Source: Pachyseris speciosa
Taxonomy: Eukaryota; Cnidaria; Anthozoa; Scleractinia; Pachyseridae
Direction: 5' to 3'
Length of the DNA: 64,000 bases
Assembly (NCBI GenBank): GCA_016490735.1
Contig: JAEMWC010000354.1
Span: 570,001-634,000, forward strand
This document shows positions 9,401 to 19,573 of this stretch, piece by piece (the first letter of the stretch is position 1; the number at the start of each line of letters is the position of its first letter). The notes beneath the pieces were generated by a model. It did not search any database, was not told where the DNA came from, and worked only from the letters and a program-made list of their open reading frames with translations. The translations under genes and the position numbers were made by a program.

Positions 9401-10292
9401 TGTCTGTCAGATTTTTTTATTCTCTGTGGGAATTTAGCTTGTGGATTTAAATATCTGATATGACACCATCTGAAGCATTCATTGTCATCATTCTTCAAAT
9501 TGATCAATCCCTTCTTGCTGTTTCTGAGTTCTTGCGGCAGCTTAATATATGATGAACCTTTCATTGGATTATATATCACAACATTGAGATAATGACTGTC
9601 AACAGATTGCACAACCCATCCAGATCCCTCAGATATCCAAATAGCTACCTTGTTTAATATGTTTTGTTGTGTTGCTTGGAGAGTAGATTTGATTTCATTA
9701 TTATTTATTATTGTTGTTTTTGAGTGGGTCTTTGTTGTTTTTCAACTCAATTGAGTATGATTTTGTGTAGCCTTTTAGAGCCTTATTACTTTCCTCTATT
9801 TTAGTCTTTTGATTAGACATCAGATTTTGATACTTTTTGACGATTTTGTTTGATTTTTTCTTCTCAAAAGGTTCATCAATCTTAAATTGATTAGATACCA
9901 GATTTTGATACTTTTTGTCGATACTATTTGATTTCTTCTCGAAAGGTTCATCAATCTTAAATTGATTAGATATTAGTTTTTGATACCTTCCATCGATACT
10001 ATTTGATTTTTCCTTGATAGTTTCTCTTTTGTCGACACTTTCTTCATTGCTTTCTCGTGAGAATAAAACACCTTACTTGGCGCCGGTTTAACCACTTTTG
10101 CTTCATCAACATTTTGATAAGCTGAGATTTTGATAATTTTTTAAGATCACTCTTATTCATTTCTATATTATATTTAGATATTTTTTTAAGACCGAGAACC
10201 ATCTGGCGCGACTCAGTCTTATTTTCATTTTGGCGATTAACCTTCTTATTACGCTTTTCTATAGCGTGGACATTCTTCTTTTTCTCCAACAT
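6499..10292 (-). pseudogene. Protein-primed family B DNA polymerase, multiply frameshifted
   Basis: Six open pieces on the - strand form one gene: 10292-10044 (Lys-rich start), an unassigned repeat-rich part, 9612-8473, 8494-8312, 8319-7270, 7270-6668 and 6768-6499. Exonuclease motifs are visible as Y-A-D-F-E (Exo I), N-x-x-F (Exo II region, frame 8494) and Y-L-K-S-D (Exo III). Polymerase motifs are Y-L-D-A-N-N-L-Y-G (A), N-N-S-V-F-G-K-T (B) and F-T-D-T-D-S (C). Two Cys/His zinc-like clusters precede and follow Exo I. Frame changes lie near 6720, 7280, 8315 and 8500-8560, and a stop interrupts the region upstream of 9612. The gene replicated the element; this copy cannot. Confidence 0.9.
9823..10010 (-). 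repeat. 75-bp tandem repeat in the polymerase N-terminal region
   Basis: About 2.5 copies of a 72-75 bp unit occur in the N-terminal part of the polymerase gene. Each unit encodes a Lys/Ser/Tyr/Gln segment followed, in two copies, by F-K-I-D-E-P-F-E-K-K. The period is close to a multiple of three, so copy number changes would preserve frame. Low-complexity Lys-rich repeats suggest a flexible linker. Confidence 0.6.
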
Positions 10293-10572
10293 CCTCCAAT
10301 ATACTATAGTAACAAATCTTTAAGTGTCTTTGGGTGTCTCACATAGACTATCGAAAATAACCGTTTCTCGAGGAATACTGCACTTTTTTCCTTAAACCTC
10401 CCAAACCATTATCTCATGACATTGAAAAACTGATTTACCATAAAATGAAGACCATTAGATGTTTTGACTCTCAATGAATGGGCCATTAAATTTACCATTT
10501 TTAAAAAATAAAAAAATATATAGTTTTCTATTTTTTGAAAAATGATCTCGTACCCCCATGTCCTATACTACT
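10293..10572. other. Putative Polinton right terminal region
   Basis: No gene is visible between the polymerase start and 10572. The sequence is AT-rich with a long A/T run near 10500. Read from 10572 on the - strand it starts AGTAGTATAGGACATGGGGG, the kind of end expected for a Polinton terminal inverted repeat. The opposite terminus is outside the window, so this is inference. Confidence 0.4.
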
Positions 10573-10741
10573 TAAGGCAATTGAGAACGCTATTTCTGGG
10601 GAACTCTAGCCAAAGCCAAGAAGTGTTAAGTAGTTTTGTAGCCGACATTATTTTATACCTAATACGTTTTATAAAGGACGTTTTTAGCCTATTTTTTTTG
10701 ACACATTTTTTGGAAGCTGAGCCATTATCTTGCTTTCTTCT

Positions 10742-10773
<32 letters not shown>

Positions 10774-10774
<1 letters not shown>

Positions 10775-11057
10775 GAGTGGTTTTCAATTGAGTGTCGAAA
10801 GTAATTATGGTTTTGCTTTGGTTTTGCATTGCTTCGCTCTGTGATTGGCCAGGAAAACTCGCGTCACTTTCTCAGCCAATGAGAAGCAAAACTAAAACCA
10901 ATCGAGACTTGCACGCGCGCATTTTCCCGCGCTTTGCGCCGGCTGCGTGTAATTGCTTCTTGTTCTAATTGGCTCGCTGCTCTGTTTGCGTCTGTTGTGA
11001 TTGGTCAGAGTAATTGCTTTGGTTTTTGTTTTACGACACTCAATTGAAAAGCGCTCT
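10774..11057. mobile_element. Small inverted-repeat element with CCAAT/ATTGG boxes
   Basis: The ends match in inverse: AGAGTGGTTTTCAATTGAGT at the left and, on the other strand, AGAGCGCTTTTCAATTGAGT at the right. Inside are several ATTGG/CCAAT pentamers on both strands and a GC-rich centre. A diverged relative lies at about 62990-63215. No coding capacity. (AAT)n runs flank both sides. Confidence 0.65.
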
Positions 11058-11091
11058 AATAATAGTAATTATAATAATAATTATTATTACA

Positions 11092-11155
11092 GTCGTGCTA
11101 GCTGGAGTTGTGCGACAGTCGAGCCAGCTAAGCACGGCAGTAGCACGACTGACGT
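11092..11155. repeat. Short imperfect hairpin
   Basis: CAGTCGTGCTAGCTGG is followed within about 50 bases by an inverse counterpart containing CCAGCTAAG and TAGCACGACTG. No gene is seen between 11057 and the LTR at 11365. Confidence 0.4.
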
Positions 11156-11364
11156 TTGAAACAGGTCTTCAGAATTGACACATTTATAGGACATGTATTT
11201 ATGACCTGAAATCAATATGAATTAATTACTTGAGTTCCTATTCACTAATCTGTCACCCAAACAAATGGCAGTTTTTTTCCTGATTTGAATGCCGCATGGT
11301 ATGTTTAATGTAATTTTATGAGTGGAAATATAAAGGAAGGTCTCCTCTCTTGAAACAGACGCTT

Positions 11365-11632
11365 TGTTGTAAATGTTAGGATGTTTATTTTTCGCTCTTC
11401 CTCGAATAATTGATTTCTTCACAATTTCCAGTTTTCGACAATACGACTTCACTCAAAAGACAGACGAATTGCCCTGGCTTCTACACGATATTTCAAAATT
11501 TCACCGATATTTCAATCTTTCAATGCTACACTCTACACTCCAACATCAATCTAAACTCAAGCTGTGTTCTTCTAGGTCACGTGGCATCTTTTCCCGCCAC
11601 ACGTAATTATGTGCAAAAATGAATTTCTAACA
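11365..11632 (-). repeat. 3' LTR of the BEL/Pao element
   Basis: 268 bp, TG...CA bounded when read on the - strand (begins TGTTAGAAATTC, ends CATTTACAACA). It is colinear with the split LTR at the other end. Differences between the two are single substitutions. Confidence 0.92.
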
Positions 11633-11644
11633 CACTCCCCTCCT
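11633..11644 (-). other. Polypurine tract next to the 3' LTR
   Basis: On the - strand AGGAGGGGAGTG directly precedes the LTR start, the expected place and composition for the plus-strand primer of an LTR element. Confidence 0.7.
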
Positions 11645-11816
11645 TGATTGACACGGGTCAATCAACAGAATGACGACTCAAGTTCGTAACGACATTAACA
11701 GAAAAAAAATTGGTTCAGTGTCTCTATCTTGATATCCTTAATGTTCAGCAATATGTTCTTGTTCAGCATTTCCTACAAAGGTTATAGGAAAATCAGTGTT
11801 CCTGTTCTGATGATCC

Positions 11817-13073
11817 AATCAATCAATCAATCAATCAAATCAATCAGTCAATCAATGTTTATTCCTCCTAAGATAAAAAGACATATCTTAAGTCACATCA
11901 GCATTTGGGAGTCTAAAAATACATAAGACATACTGTATTCAAATAATAATAGAAGGATAAAAATACCTAAGACATACTGTATACAAATAGTAGAAAGATC
12001 AAAGATTAGATCTAAAAATAAGCCTATTTACAAAAACATTTTAAAATCTTTCAGTCTTTATATCCGGCGATGAGCACTTTTGTTTCTGAGTTGATACTTT
12101 GTTTCTTTCTCCTTCGGAATGATGTTGCTAAGGGGCCAATCGGGATCCACTGATCGTACCTTGAAAAGTTTCTTATCTGCCTTTTCCAAGAGTTCTCGAA
12201 CGTCCATTCTCTTAGATGTGTATTTCCTTTTAAAGCATTTATCCAGAAAGTTTGTATGAGCGTGAGATCTGAGTCTACAGCACCATAAACAGGCAGAGCA
12301 TAAGTGAAATTCGGTGAAACTAATGCGCTAAATAGGTGATCTACTTCACCTTGACTGAAACCTTCCTTGCGTAAAGATCTTAATGCAAACAGACACTTAT
12401 TTGCCTTAATCAACTTAGCACGTACGTGTTCGCTATATTTACAATTCTCCTGAAACGTAACACCTAAAATGGGCAGCTCCGTGCATTGCGGAATGTCATT
12501 AACTGGCGCAATATCCTGAATAAAACCTTTCTTGCGAAAAATAATTTCTTTACATTTCGACGGATTGCAAATCATACTATTTTCCTTAGACCAAATTAAA
12601 AACTGATCCACCAAATCCGTACGACAGTGGCCATTACTCCAATCGGGAACAATGAGAGAAGAGTCGTCCGCGTATTTAAACAGAGCTGAGTGATTATCTA
12701 TGTTGATTTCCAGATCATTAATAAAAATACTAAATAAGTACGGACCACTCACACTGCCCTGTGTAGTGCCCCTGTTCACACATTTCCATTGTCCTTGAAA
12801 ACTATTGTAAATAATACACTGTTGACGATTCTCAAGAAAGCTTAAATACCAATTGATTATGAATAGATTTAGCGGTACATCCTTAAGCTTATAAGACAAA
12901 AGTTCATGATAAACACTGTCGAACGCTTTACTGAAATCCATGGCAAACAAACGCACGGCTTTACACTTAGGGTTATCTAGATAACAGTGGACGGTGTGCT
13001 GCATACTGAGGAGCGCGTCAATACCAATGATAACAATGGACGGTGTGCTGCATACTGAGGAGCGCGTCAATAC
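11817..13073 (-). mobile_element. 5'-truncated LINE inside the BEL element
   Basis: The - strand frame 13020-12051 encodes a non-LTR reverse transcriptase: [11 protein letters not shown], then [10 protein letters not shown], then K-Y-A-D-D-S. The 3' side ends in a (TTGA)n-type tail, seen on the + strand as tcaa repeats at 11818-11855. The 5' edge carries a 36-bp duplication (12985-13020 and 13037-13072), both copies being LINE sequence, a form of 5' junction rearrangement known for LINE insertions. The catalytic Y/F-A-D-D is intact. The frame is fused to the BEL DUF5641 region. Confidence 0.8.
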
Positions 13074-13253
13074 AGCTCCCGCCTGTCCTATAGGGGAGTG
13101 TGTTAGTTCCCGTACTCCTGATCCAGCTTGTACAGGATGCAGCTTCTTCAAGGGTCTTGTAACCTCGATAACGCGATCTCTACTACGAGTTTTCACCACA
13201 GCTCCTCTATGAAATCCATCTCGTCCTGTAATGAGGGATTTGACAACTCCCAT
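12051..13253 (-). CDS. Chimeric ORF: BEL DUF5641 end joined to LINE reverse transcriptase
   Basis: One uninterrupted 400-residue frame begins in the BEL C-terminal DUF5641 region (G-R-D-G-F-H-R-G and a basic V-V-K-T-R stretch, residues 1-50) and continues without a stop into the LINE reverse transcriptase and its C-terminal region ending at 12051. The join is at about 13073. The BEL polyprotein proper stops in a different frame near 13193, so the fusion would need its own start or a frameshift; it is probably an accident of insertion, not a functional gene. Confidence 0.6.
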   Translation of the reverse strand: MGVVKSLITGRDGFHRGAVVKTRSRDRVIEVTRPLKKLHPVQAGSGVRELTHSPIGQAGAVLTRSSVCSTPSIVIIGIDALLSMQHTVHCYLDNPKCKAVRLFAMDFSKAFDSVYHELLSYKLKDVPLNLFIINWYLSFLENRQQCIIYNSFQGQWKCVNRGTTQGSVSGPYLFSIFINDLEINIDNHSALFKYADDSSLIVPDWSNGHCRTDLVDQFLIWSKENSMICNPSKCKEIIFRKKGFIQDIAPVNDIPQCTELPILGVTFQENCKYSEHVRAKLIKANKCLFALRSLRKEGFSQGEVDHLFSALVSPNFTYALPVYGAVDSDLTLIQTFWINALKGNTHLREWTFENSWKRQIRNFSRYDQWIPIGPLATSFRRRKKQSINSETKVLIAGYKD

Positions 13254-14731
13254 ATTCCAAAACTGCTCGGCGTCTTATCCTTGTGAATGCAAACGACGTC
13301 TCCAACATTTACGGCTGGCTGTCTGTTCTTCAGGTGGCAATTGTGATGAACACGTAACTCAGTCAAGTATTCCTTCAGCCAGCGTCTCCAAAACTGTGAA
13401 AGAACACTTGTCAGATATTTCGCACGTCGTGATAATTCAGTTGCCGCCTGTGACGTTTCCGAGTGAGGTCTATCAGTTTTTCCTTTTGTACCCAACAGTC
13501 GGCGACCAATAATCAGTTGCGACGGCGTCAGAGGATCTCGCAATTCATCATCCACGTTCGTCAAGGGTCTTGAATTTAGTATTCCCTCTATTTCAACAAC
13601 AACAGAGAGCAGTTCCTCATAACTGACTCGTGCGGTTTTTAAGGTTTTCTTCAGACAGCGTTTTGTTGATCTAACCAGACGTTCAAAAAATCCTCCCCAC
13701 CAAGGGGCTAAGGCGACGTTAAACTTCCACTGTATGTTGTGTTCTGCGAGCAGCTTCTTTAGCTCTTCACTCTTGAAAGTAGATCCATTGTCAGACACTA
13801 CGAGCTTTGGAACACCTCGTCTGGCAATAAACCGTTTAAAACGTCTCACAAACGCTTCGGTTGTCAACCTCGGAATAAGGCCTAGATGAACTGCGCGACT
13901 GGAAGCACACGTGTACAGCACGATGTATGCCTTGTTCATGTCACCACTCTTGTGATAAATGTCCTTGACATAAACTGGGCCTGCAAAGTCAACTCCAATA
14001 CTTGAAAATGCAAACTCGTCCGATAATCTAAATCCAGGTTGTTGAGGGGTAGGTGGCATTCCATATGGGCGGCCTTCAAGTTTCTTGCATACCACACACT
14101 TGCCGATTATGTTCTTCACTGTTTGTCTGCCCTTCACAATCCAGTACTTGGACCGAACTTGAACCAATGTCTCTGCCACTCCGTTGTGCATCACTTGATC
14201 ATGACACTTGAGAATCACCAGTTTCGTGAAATGATGACCTCTCGGTAACAGTATCGGAAATCTTGTATCGTACAGTAGGGATGACAGACCTATTCTTCCT
14301 TGACATCGTTGTATCCCATCTTCGTCTTGATAAAGTCCTAGGGATGACTTCATCTGTGAATATTTGTCACTGTTCAGGATCTCTTGTTGAACGTGCTTAA
14401 TCCACATGTTCTCGGCTTGTCTGTACAATCTTGCAGAACCTTCTTCCATTCTTTCCCTGGATCTTGCCCTCTTCAACTTCTCAATAAACAACAACACTAA
14501 TGCAGTAACTCTTATCAACTTGGTAACAGAACTAAAGTTCTCTGGCTTGACAACATCTTCTAAACTCATTTCTTCCCCTTTTTCGTCTTCAATACACGTG
14601 GTGACTAAGCTGGAAACAGCTGGTTTAGATGATTTCAGTTCGCATAACTCCTCTCTGGCTTGTACATTTGCCGGCTGAACTGGCCACTGTTCACTATCCT
14701 TAGTCAGGAATTCGGGTCCATGTAACCACAA
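13193..14731 (-). CDS. BEL/Pao integrase region
   Basis: 512 residues. An H2C2 zinc-binding region (H-D-Q-V-M-H-N-G ... C-V-V-C-K) precedes the integrase core with D in I-G-V-D-F-A-G-P, D in V-V-S-D-N-G-S, and E in G-F-F-E-R-L-V, all three catalytic residues present. The C-terminal part enters the DUF5641 domain typical of BEL elements before a frame change. The first ~100 residues are the connection from RNase H. In an active element it inserts the cDNA into the genome. Confidence 0.88.
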   Translation of the reverse strand: MWLHGPEFLTKDSEQWPVQPANVQAREELCELKSSKPAVSSLVTTCIEDEKGEEMSLEDVVKPENFSSVTKLIRVTALVLLFIEKLKRARSRERMEEGSARLYRQAENMWIKHVQQEILNSDKYSQMKSSLGLYQDEDGIQRCQGRIGLSSLLYDTRFPILLPRGHHFTKLVILKCHDQVMHNGVAETLVQVRSKYWIVKGRQTVKNIIGKCVVCKKLEGRPYGMPPTPQQPGFRLSDEFAFSSIGVDFAGPVYVKDIYHKSGDMNKAYIVLYTCASSRAVHLGLIPRLTTEAFVRRFKRFIARRGVPKLVVSDNGSTFKSEELKKLLAEHNIQWKFNVALAPWWGGFFERLVRSTKRCLKKTLKTARVSYEELLSVVVEIEGILNSRPLTNVDDELRDPLTPSQLIIGRRLLGTKGKTDRPHSETSQAATELSRRAKYLTSVLSQFWRRWLKEYLTELRVHHNCHLKNRQPAVNVGDVVCIHKDKTPSSFGIWELSNPSLQDEMDFIEELW

Positions 14732-14772
14732 GCTGCATTCCTTCAGCTCAGTAGCCTTGATTCCCTGCGACG

Positions 14773-15357
14773 CTATGTCAGCTGGGTTTTCTGCAGTGGG
14801 ACAGTACCTCCACTGTTCGGGTGGCGAATTTCTTTCTCAGAAACTCGATTCTCGACGAACTGCTTGTACTCCTTATCGGTGTTTGTGATCCACCACAACG
14901 AAATCATAGAATCTGTCCAGTTAAATACATTGTCAATTCTCACACCCTCTAAAGCCTGACACACGCTCTTCAACAATCTAGACGCAGTAAGGTTTGACAG
15001 CAACTCTAGGCGAGGGAGATTTTGCCTGGCCAATGGAGCAACTCTAGTTTTTGAAGATACTAACTGGCATTGCACCTTTGACTCATACTCCACCCTCATG
15101 TAGACTGCAGCGCCATAAGCCTTTTCTGATGCGTCTGCAAAACAATGAACTTGGACTGACTCGACTTGACCTCCACTCAAACCTTCAGCATAACATCTCT
15201 CAAAGCTCACTCTTCCAGCCTGTCTCAGATCCATCAAAGTAGCTAACCACTGGTGATTGAGATCAGCATCAAGCAACTCATCCCAGTCTCTCCCATCCTG
15301 GCAAAGTTTCTGAAACATGATCTTGAATGGAAGAATGACTGGAGCCATCAATCCCAA
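14773..15357 (-). CDS. BEL/Pao RNase H region
   Basis: 194 residues between the reverse transcriptase and the integrase. The RNase H-type order is visible: [14 protein letters not shown], then L-P-R-L-E-L-L, then N-W-T-D-S. This region is often labelled peptidase A17 in databases. The frame is shifted against both neighbours: a one-base change near 15350 separates it from the upstream part and another near 14770 from the integrase. Confidence 0.82.
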   Translation of the reverse strand: MGLMAPVILPFKIMFQKLCQDGRDWDELLDADLNHQWLATLMDLRQAGRVSFERCYAEGLSGGQVESVQVHCFADASEKAYGAAVYMRVEYESKVQCQLVSSKTRVAPLARQNLPRLELLSNLTASRLLKSVCQALEGVRIDNVFNWTDSMISLWWITNTDKEYKQFVENRVSEKEIRHPNSGGTVPLQKTQLT

Positions 15358-15497
15358 GGGGTCAAAATTCTTCTGGCTGTACTGAGAATCAATCCTCTTG
15401 TTGCTGGTTGAGCATCTACATCCCCCAACGTCTTGTTCAGATCATAAATTAGCCCATCTTGGGTGGGGTTCCAAAGCATTCCCAGACCCTTCTGCTC

Positions 15498-16475
15498 CTA
15501 CTCCGCTCTCTGCTTGAAAACTGACTTTGAGAAGCTCTCGTCTTCTTCTTCAACACTTTCTCGACCACTCTTAGCAAAGTCTTCACTGAAAGCTTCATCT
15601 TGTTCCAGTGAACGCATGAGACCTTCTGAATTGCTATTCCACTTTCTCATGTTGAAACCTCCTGATCTGAGACAGAGTTTTACATCCTTACACAAGGCAA
15701 ATGCATTGACCACATCACAATCCCCAGACACATAGTCATCGACATACAAAGACTTCAACAGCTCCCTTGAAAACACACTGTCAACCGGTAAACAAGTGTT
15801 CACATGATTTCTGATTGTGGCGTGAAGAATGAAAGGACTTGAGTTCAAACCAAACACTACACGTGCAAAACGAAGTACCATGACCTCTGGATTCTGCTTG
15901 TTCACATCATCGACCCACAAAAATCTCACAAAGTTTCTGTGTTCAGGATCAATCTCAATGTTCAAAAATGCCTTCTTAATGGCTTCAGTTATGGCAACTT
16001 CATGAACTCTAAATCTCAACAGAATGTCAAATAATAAGGGGTTCAGGGAAGGTCCAACATGCCAACAGTCATTCAAACTTGGCCCAAACACTTTAGATGA
16101 AGCATCATATACAACTCTAACCTTGGTTGTATCTCTGTCAAGTCTCACAACTCCCCTGTGTGGAAGGTAGTGAACATTTCCAGGCTGTGGGATTTCATCT
16201 TGTGGCACTAACTCAACTACACCACTCTGCAGTTGCTCCTTAATCACATGATCATACTGTTTCAGTATTTCTGGTTGATCCTTAAGCTTCTTGATCACTG
16301 TAGTCAACCTTCGTGATGCAGCTTTGTAATTGTCTGGTATCATGGGGTGGTTATCTTTGAAAGGTAACTTCACCTGATATCTCTCTCCAGTGAATATGAT
16401 GTCATTTGAAAACTTGTCATAGACTGAAGCTTCATTTTCCTTTATGCCGAAAGTCCCAGAATTTCTGCAGATCAT
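15498..16475 (-). CDS. BEL/Pao reverse transcriptase with altered motif A
   Basis: 325 residues containing the reverse transcriptase palm: [16 protein letters not shown], and the active-site Y-V-D-D in S-L-Y-V-D-D-Y. Motif A, normally D-I-E/K-K-A-F-L in this clade, reads E-A-I-K-K-A-F-L: the codon at 15981-15983 is GCC (Ala) where GAC (Asp) is expected. This Asp binds the catalytic metal, so the enzyme is predicted dead. An in-frame TAG at 15498 cuts the frame before the RNase H connection. The N-terminal 10 residues overlap the gag/protease frame in another phase. Confidence 0.88.
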   Translation of the reverse strand: MICRNSGTFGIKENEASVYDKFSNDIIFTGERYQVKLPFKDNHPMIPDNYKAASRRLTTVIKKLKDQPEILKQYDHVIKEQLQSGVVELVPQDEIPQPGNVHYLPHRGVVRLDRDTTKVRVVYDASSKVFGPSLNDCWHVGPSLNPLLFDILLRFRVHEVAITEAIKKAFLNIEIDPEHRNFVRFLWVDDVNKQNPEVMVLRFARVVFGLNSSPFILHATIRNHVNTCLPVDSVFSRELLKSLYVDDYVSGDCDVVNAFALCKDVKLCLRSGGFNMRKWNSNSEGLMRSLEQDEAFSEDFAKSGRESVEEEDESFSKSVFKQRAE

Positions 16476-18352
16476 CCTTCAAATCAGTTATCTCTGTGAA
16501 CCCTATCTTCAACACATGTGTTGAACTCAGATTCACTGTGCACGACTTTGTGGGTGTTGGGCATACAGCTGGTCCTGACAAAACCCAACCTAACTTGGTC
16601 TCAAGAGCTACCGGTCCATAGGGGTCTCTTTTAATAATGTTTTCAGCGAAGAAAGACCAGTAATAATCTGCTCCTATCAGCACATCAACACTGACAGTGT
16701 CACTCGTTCCACATGCAAGTTGTAGACCCTGCAAGTATGGGTAGCATTCCAACGTGTCTTGAATTTGTTGGTTTGACACTGGGCTGCACATCACTGGTAC
16801 AACATATGAGGTGACATAGACATTCATTCCATCTAATGTTCTGACACACATTTGCACCACATCACATTCCTTGACAGAGGCTGAATTATCTCCAAATGTT
16901 TTGATTAGGAGGGTTTCTTTACCAATGGTTGGTGGGTTCAACTGCTCACGTGCCTTGCTGGTAATGTAGGATGTGTGGCTACATGAGTCAAATATTACAT
17001 GCGCATTCAATCCAAACTCCTGGTTATCTGGTCTACAAACAAAGGCTTGGGCTGTCTGCAACAGCACAGAGTTGCCGTTATTGCTGATGTGCATTGCTGA
17101 AGTCCCTGCATCTCCACTCCTATCTTGAGATGGCTCAGATCTGTACGGGGTTACTTCTTTCGTAACCAAATTCCTAGATTGTGGAACGTTCTTGGTTCTT
17201 TCACAAATAGCCACATGGTGTCTACCATCGCAGTTAAAGCATTTTGCCTTTGACAGACAATTTGTGGAGATATGACCACTCTTCAAGCACACAAAGCACC
17301 TGCCATTTCGTCTCAGGATTGGTCTTCTAGTCTTCGGTTCAGTAATGGTCATACAGTTAATGGACTTGTGGTTCTTTTTGCAAAAAATACAATGTGGAGT
17401 AAATTCTTCATCGCCTGTATAAAGTGCAGATGCAGAAAAGGGCTGTTTGCTTCTTGCCTTGTACTGTTCGTACCTCGGGGTATTGCCATTTGAACCACTT
17501 GTTTTCATTGCAGGACATCTTTCTCTGGCTTCCAACTCAGTTTTTAGTGCATTCAACAAAGCATCAAGATTCCAAGTTTCTTCACTGCCAAACTTGCGGC
17601 TTACAATCAGTCTCAACTCTGATGGCATTTTCTCCATGATGATAGGGACCAATAAATTCTCAAAGGACTGTGATTCAACGCCTAACGTATTCAAACCTCG
17701 AATGTTGATCTCAATCTTATCATACAATTCACGCAGCTTCCTTGTTTCGTGTACTGAATTAACAGAGGGATGTTTCAATAAGGCATCCATATAATTTGAA
17801 ATCAACAACTGTGGTTTACCAAATCGGTCTTTAAGAATGTCGATGGCTACCTTGTAATTGTCTGCAGTTAGAGGCAGTCCAGCAATTGCGGATTCAGCGG
17901 TGCTTGTCACACAACTTTTCAGATAAGTGAATTTTTCGATAGACGAAATGCCAGCTTTTCCATCGACAACTGACTGAAATGTGTCCCAGAAACTCTGCCA
18001 TTCTTGATAATTTCCCGAGAATGACTTGAGTTCGAGTTTAGATAGCTTCACTTTCGCACCTTCCGTATTTTCGAAATTACTGTTTCCCTGAACTGCCAGT
18101 GTATGTGTGACCGCCATTTTTGCTGTGTTCCAAGCTGAAGTCAATTTTGGCTGAAATACTGTAAACATTCTCGCAAAACTCACCAGAATCTTCTATCTCT
18201 TTCTCCAGTCCCTTTGGTTTAGTGCCCTCCAGTATCGTTTCATCCCGCTTTTTGATAGTTTCCAATTTTTCTGAGAGCAAAGACTTCAAAGCTGTTAACC
18301 TTTCCTTGTACGATGTTAAATCTTCTTCTTGATCAGTGAAAATCTTCTCCAC
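16432..18352 (-). CDS. BEL/Pao gag and protease region
   Basis: Two overlapping frames. 18352-18077 encodes a Lys/Glu-rich coiled-coil-like gag N-terminus, and 18183-16432 encodes the DUF1759-type gag (W-Q-S-F-W-D-T-F), Cys/His zinc knuckles ([18 protein letters not shown]) and an aspartic protease whose active site reads F-D-S-C-S where BEL elements normally have D-S-G. Neither frame starts with ATG at its open limit, so the true start is unclear; an upstream ATG near 18420 meets a stop quickly. The frame change near 18100-18180 and one near 16450 disable a continuous polyprotein. Confidence 0.8.
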
Positions 18353-18519
18353 GTTCTCTATCGTTTTCTCCGCAAATGACTTGCGTGCATCTCAAATTTT
18401 CTTGACCTTGTCGATGTTCATGATGTCTTATGAACTCCCTGTAATGTAAACATCGGCTCAATCCAATCTATCGACGATTTATATTCGTTCAATCGTTCTT
18501 CCAGTTCATCCATCCGGCT

Positions 18520-18537
18520 CGAAGGAAGGAAGGACCA
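18520..18537 (-). other. Primer-binding site region
   Basis: Immediately inside the 5' LTR the - strand reads TGGTCCTTCC, the TGG start expected for a tRNA primer-binding site (complement of the CCA end). Which tRNA is not determined. Confidence 0.55.
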
Positions 18538-18878
18538 TGTTGTAAATGTTAGGACGTTTATTTTTCGCTCTTCCTCGAATAATTGATTTCTTCACAATTT
18601 CCAGTTTTCGACAATACGGCTTCACTCAAAAGACAGACGAATTTCCCTGGCTTCTACACGATATTTCAAAATTTCACCGATATTTCAATCATTCAGGGGC
18701 ACCCAACGAGCCAAATTAGCCAAAAGCTGTAGAAAGGCATTTTTAAGTGCCTTATGGTGTTTCAAGTCGGTTTTAAAGTGATGTTTTCATAAGCTAGAAG
18801 AAGTTCATCTGTTCGGATTCTCTAGCTGAAATTTTAATTGAAGTTAAAGATATTGTGCATCAAATGGGAACTCGGAAA

Positions 18879-18888
<10 letters not shown>

Positions 18889-18909
<21 letters not shown>

Positions 18910-18959
18910 ACGACCCTCCGTGATCTAGTCGGATGCTCTAACCACTGAGCTACTGGAGA
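18889..18959 (-). repeat. tRNA-like sequence, copy 1
   Basis: Cloverleaf-like sequence with A box (TAGCTCAGTGG) and B box (GGTTCAAATCC, here lacking one base) on the - strand, ending in a T-run. One base missing in the T arm marks it as a relic. Probably a SINE head. Confidence 0.6.
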
Positions 18960-19154
18960 CTCTGTGGTGAGCGAGGGTGAAATGTGGGTATTGACTAGAA
19001 CTGCATCACGCAGTTACATAGTCAAATTTTAAACGACCATATATGACTCATAACTGCATCGCGCAGTCACATTAAGGCATATCGGCGATAGCACCTCGCT
19101 AACTGCATCACGCAGTCACATTAAGGCATATCAAAGATGCAACCAACCAACCAC

Positions 19155-19214
19155 CAAAGCGAGTAAATATAAGAGAAGTTAAAGATATTGTGCATCAAAT
19201 GGGAACTCGGAAAA

Positions 19215-19245
<31 letters not shown>

Positions 19246-19483
19246 CACGACCCTCCGTGATCTAGTCGGATGCTCTAACCACTGAGCTACTGGAGACTCT
19301 GTGGTGAGCAAGGGTGAAATGTGGGTATTGACTAGAACTGCATCACGCAGTTACATAGTTTAAAATTTGACTATGTAACTGCGTGATGCAGTTCTAGTCA
19401 ATACCCACATTTCACCCTTGCTCACCACAGAGTCTCCAGTAGCTCAGTGGTTAGAGCATCCGACTAGATCACGGAGGGTCGTG

Positions 19484-19514
<31 letters not shown>

Positions 19515-19573
19515 TTTCCGAGTTCCCATTTGATGCACAATATCTTTAACTTCTCTTATATTTACTCGCTTTG
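19155..19573. repeat. Palindrome with ~205-bp arms containing inverted tRNA-like units
   Basis: 19155-19359 and 19370-19573 are almost perfect inverse copies separated by a 10-bp AT-rich centre. Each arm contains one tRNA-like unit (- strand 19225-19297; + strand 19433-19504), a C-G-rich hairpin next to a T7-T9 run, and the sequence of a third diverged copy just upstream at 18840-18960. Direct repeats containing gcgcagtcacattaaggcat lie at 19061-19085 and, with one change, 19107-19130. Confidence 0.85.
19433..19504 (+). repeat. tRNA-like sequence, copy 3
   Basis: A and B boxes are intact, the D and T stems pair, and a T8 run follows. The acceptor stem has a mismatched first pair and the anticodon stem has one mismatch; the loop CTAGATC would place AGA in the anticodon, but the long variable arm of serine tRNAs is absent. 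I treat it as a SINE-type tRNA derivative, not a tRNA gene. Confidence 0.6.

Larger units (their letters stand above)
1..10572. mobile_element. Polinton/Maverick element, right-hand part, decayed
   Basis: The span carries the Polinton signature set: protein-primed family B DNA polymerase, retroviral-type integrase with chromodomain, adenain-type cysteine protease and a PLA2-like capsid-associated domain, plus small proteins common in these elements. The left part, where packaging ATPase and capsid genes would be expected, is outside the window. Polymerase, integrase, BRO-like and PLA2-like genes all contain frameshifts, so this copy is a fossil. The right limit is placed at about 10572 because the sequence there, read on the - strand, begins AGTAGTATAGG, resembling the AG-type terminus of Polintons; the matching left terminal repeat cannot be seen. 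Confidence 0.85.

Noticed and set aside
18889..19504. Genuine tRNA genes
   Set aside because: Acceptor and anticodon stems have mismatches, one copy lacks a base, and they occur in a palindrome inside a transposon; SINE origin is more likely.
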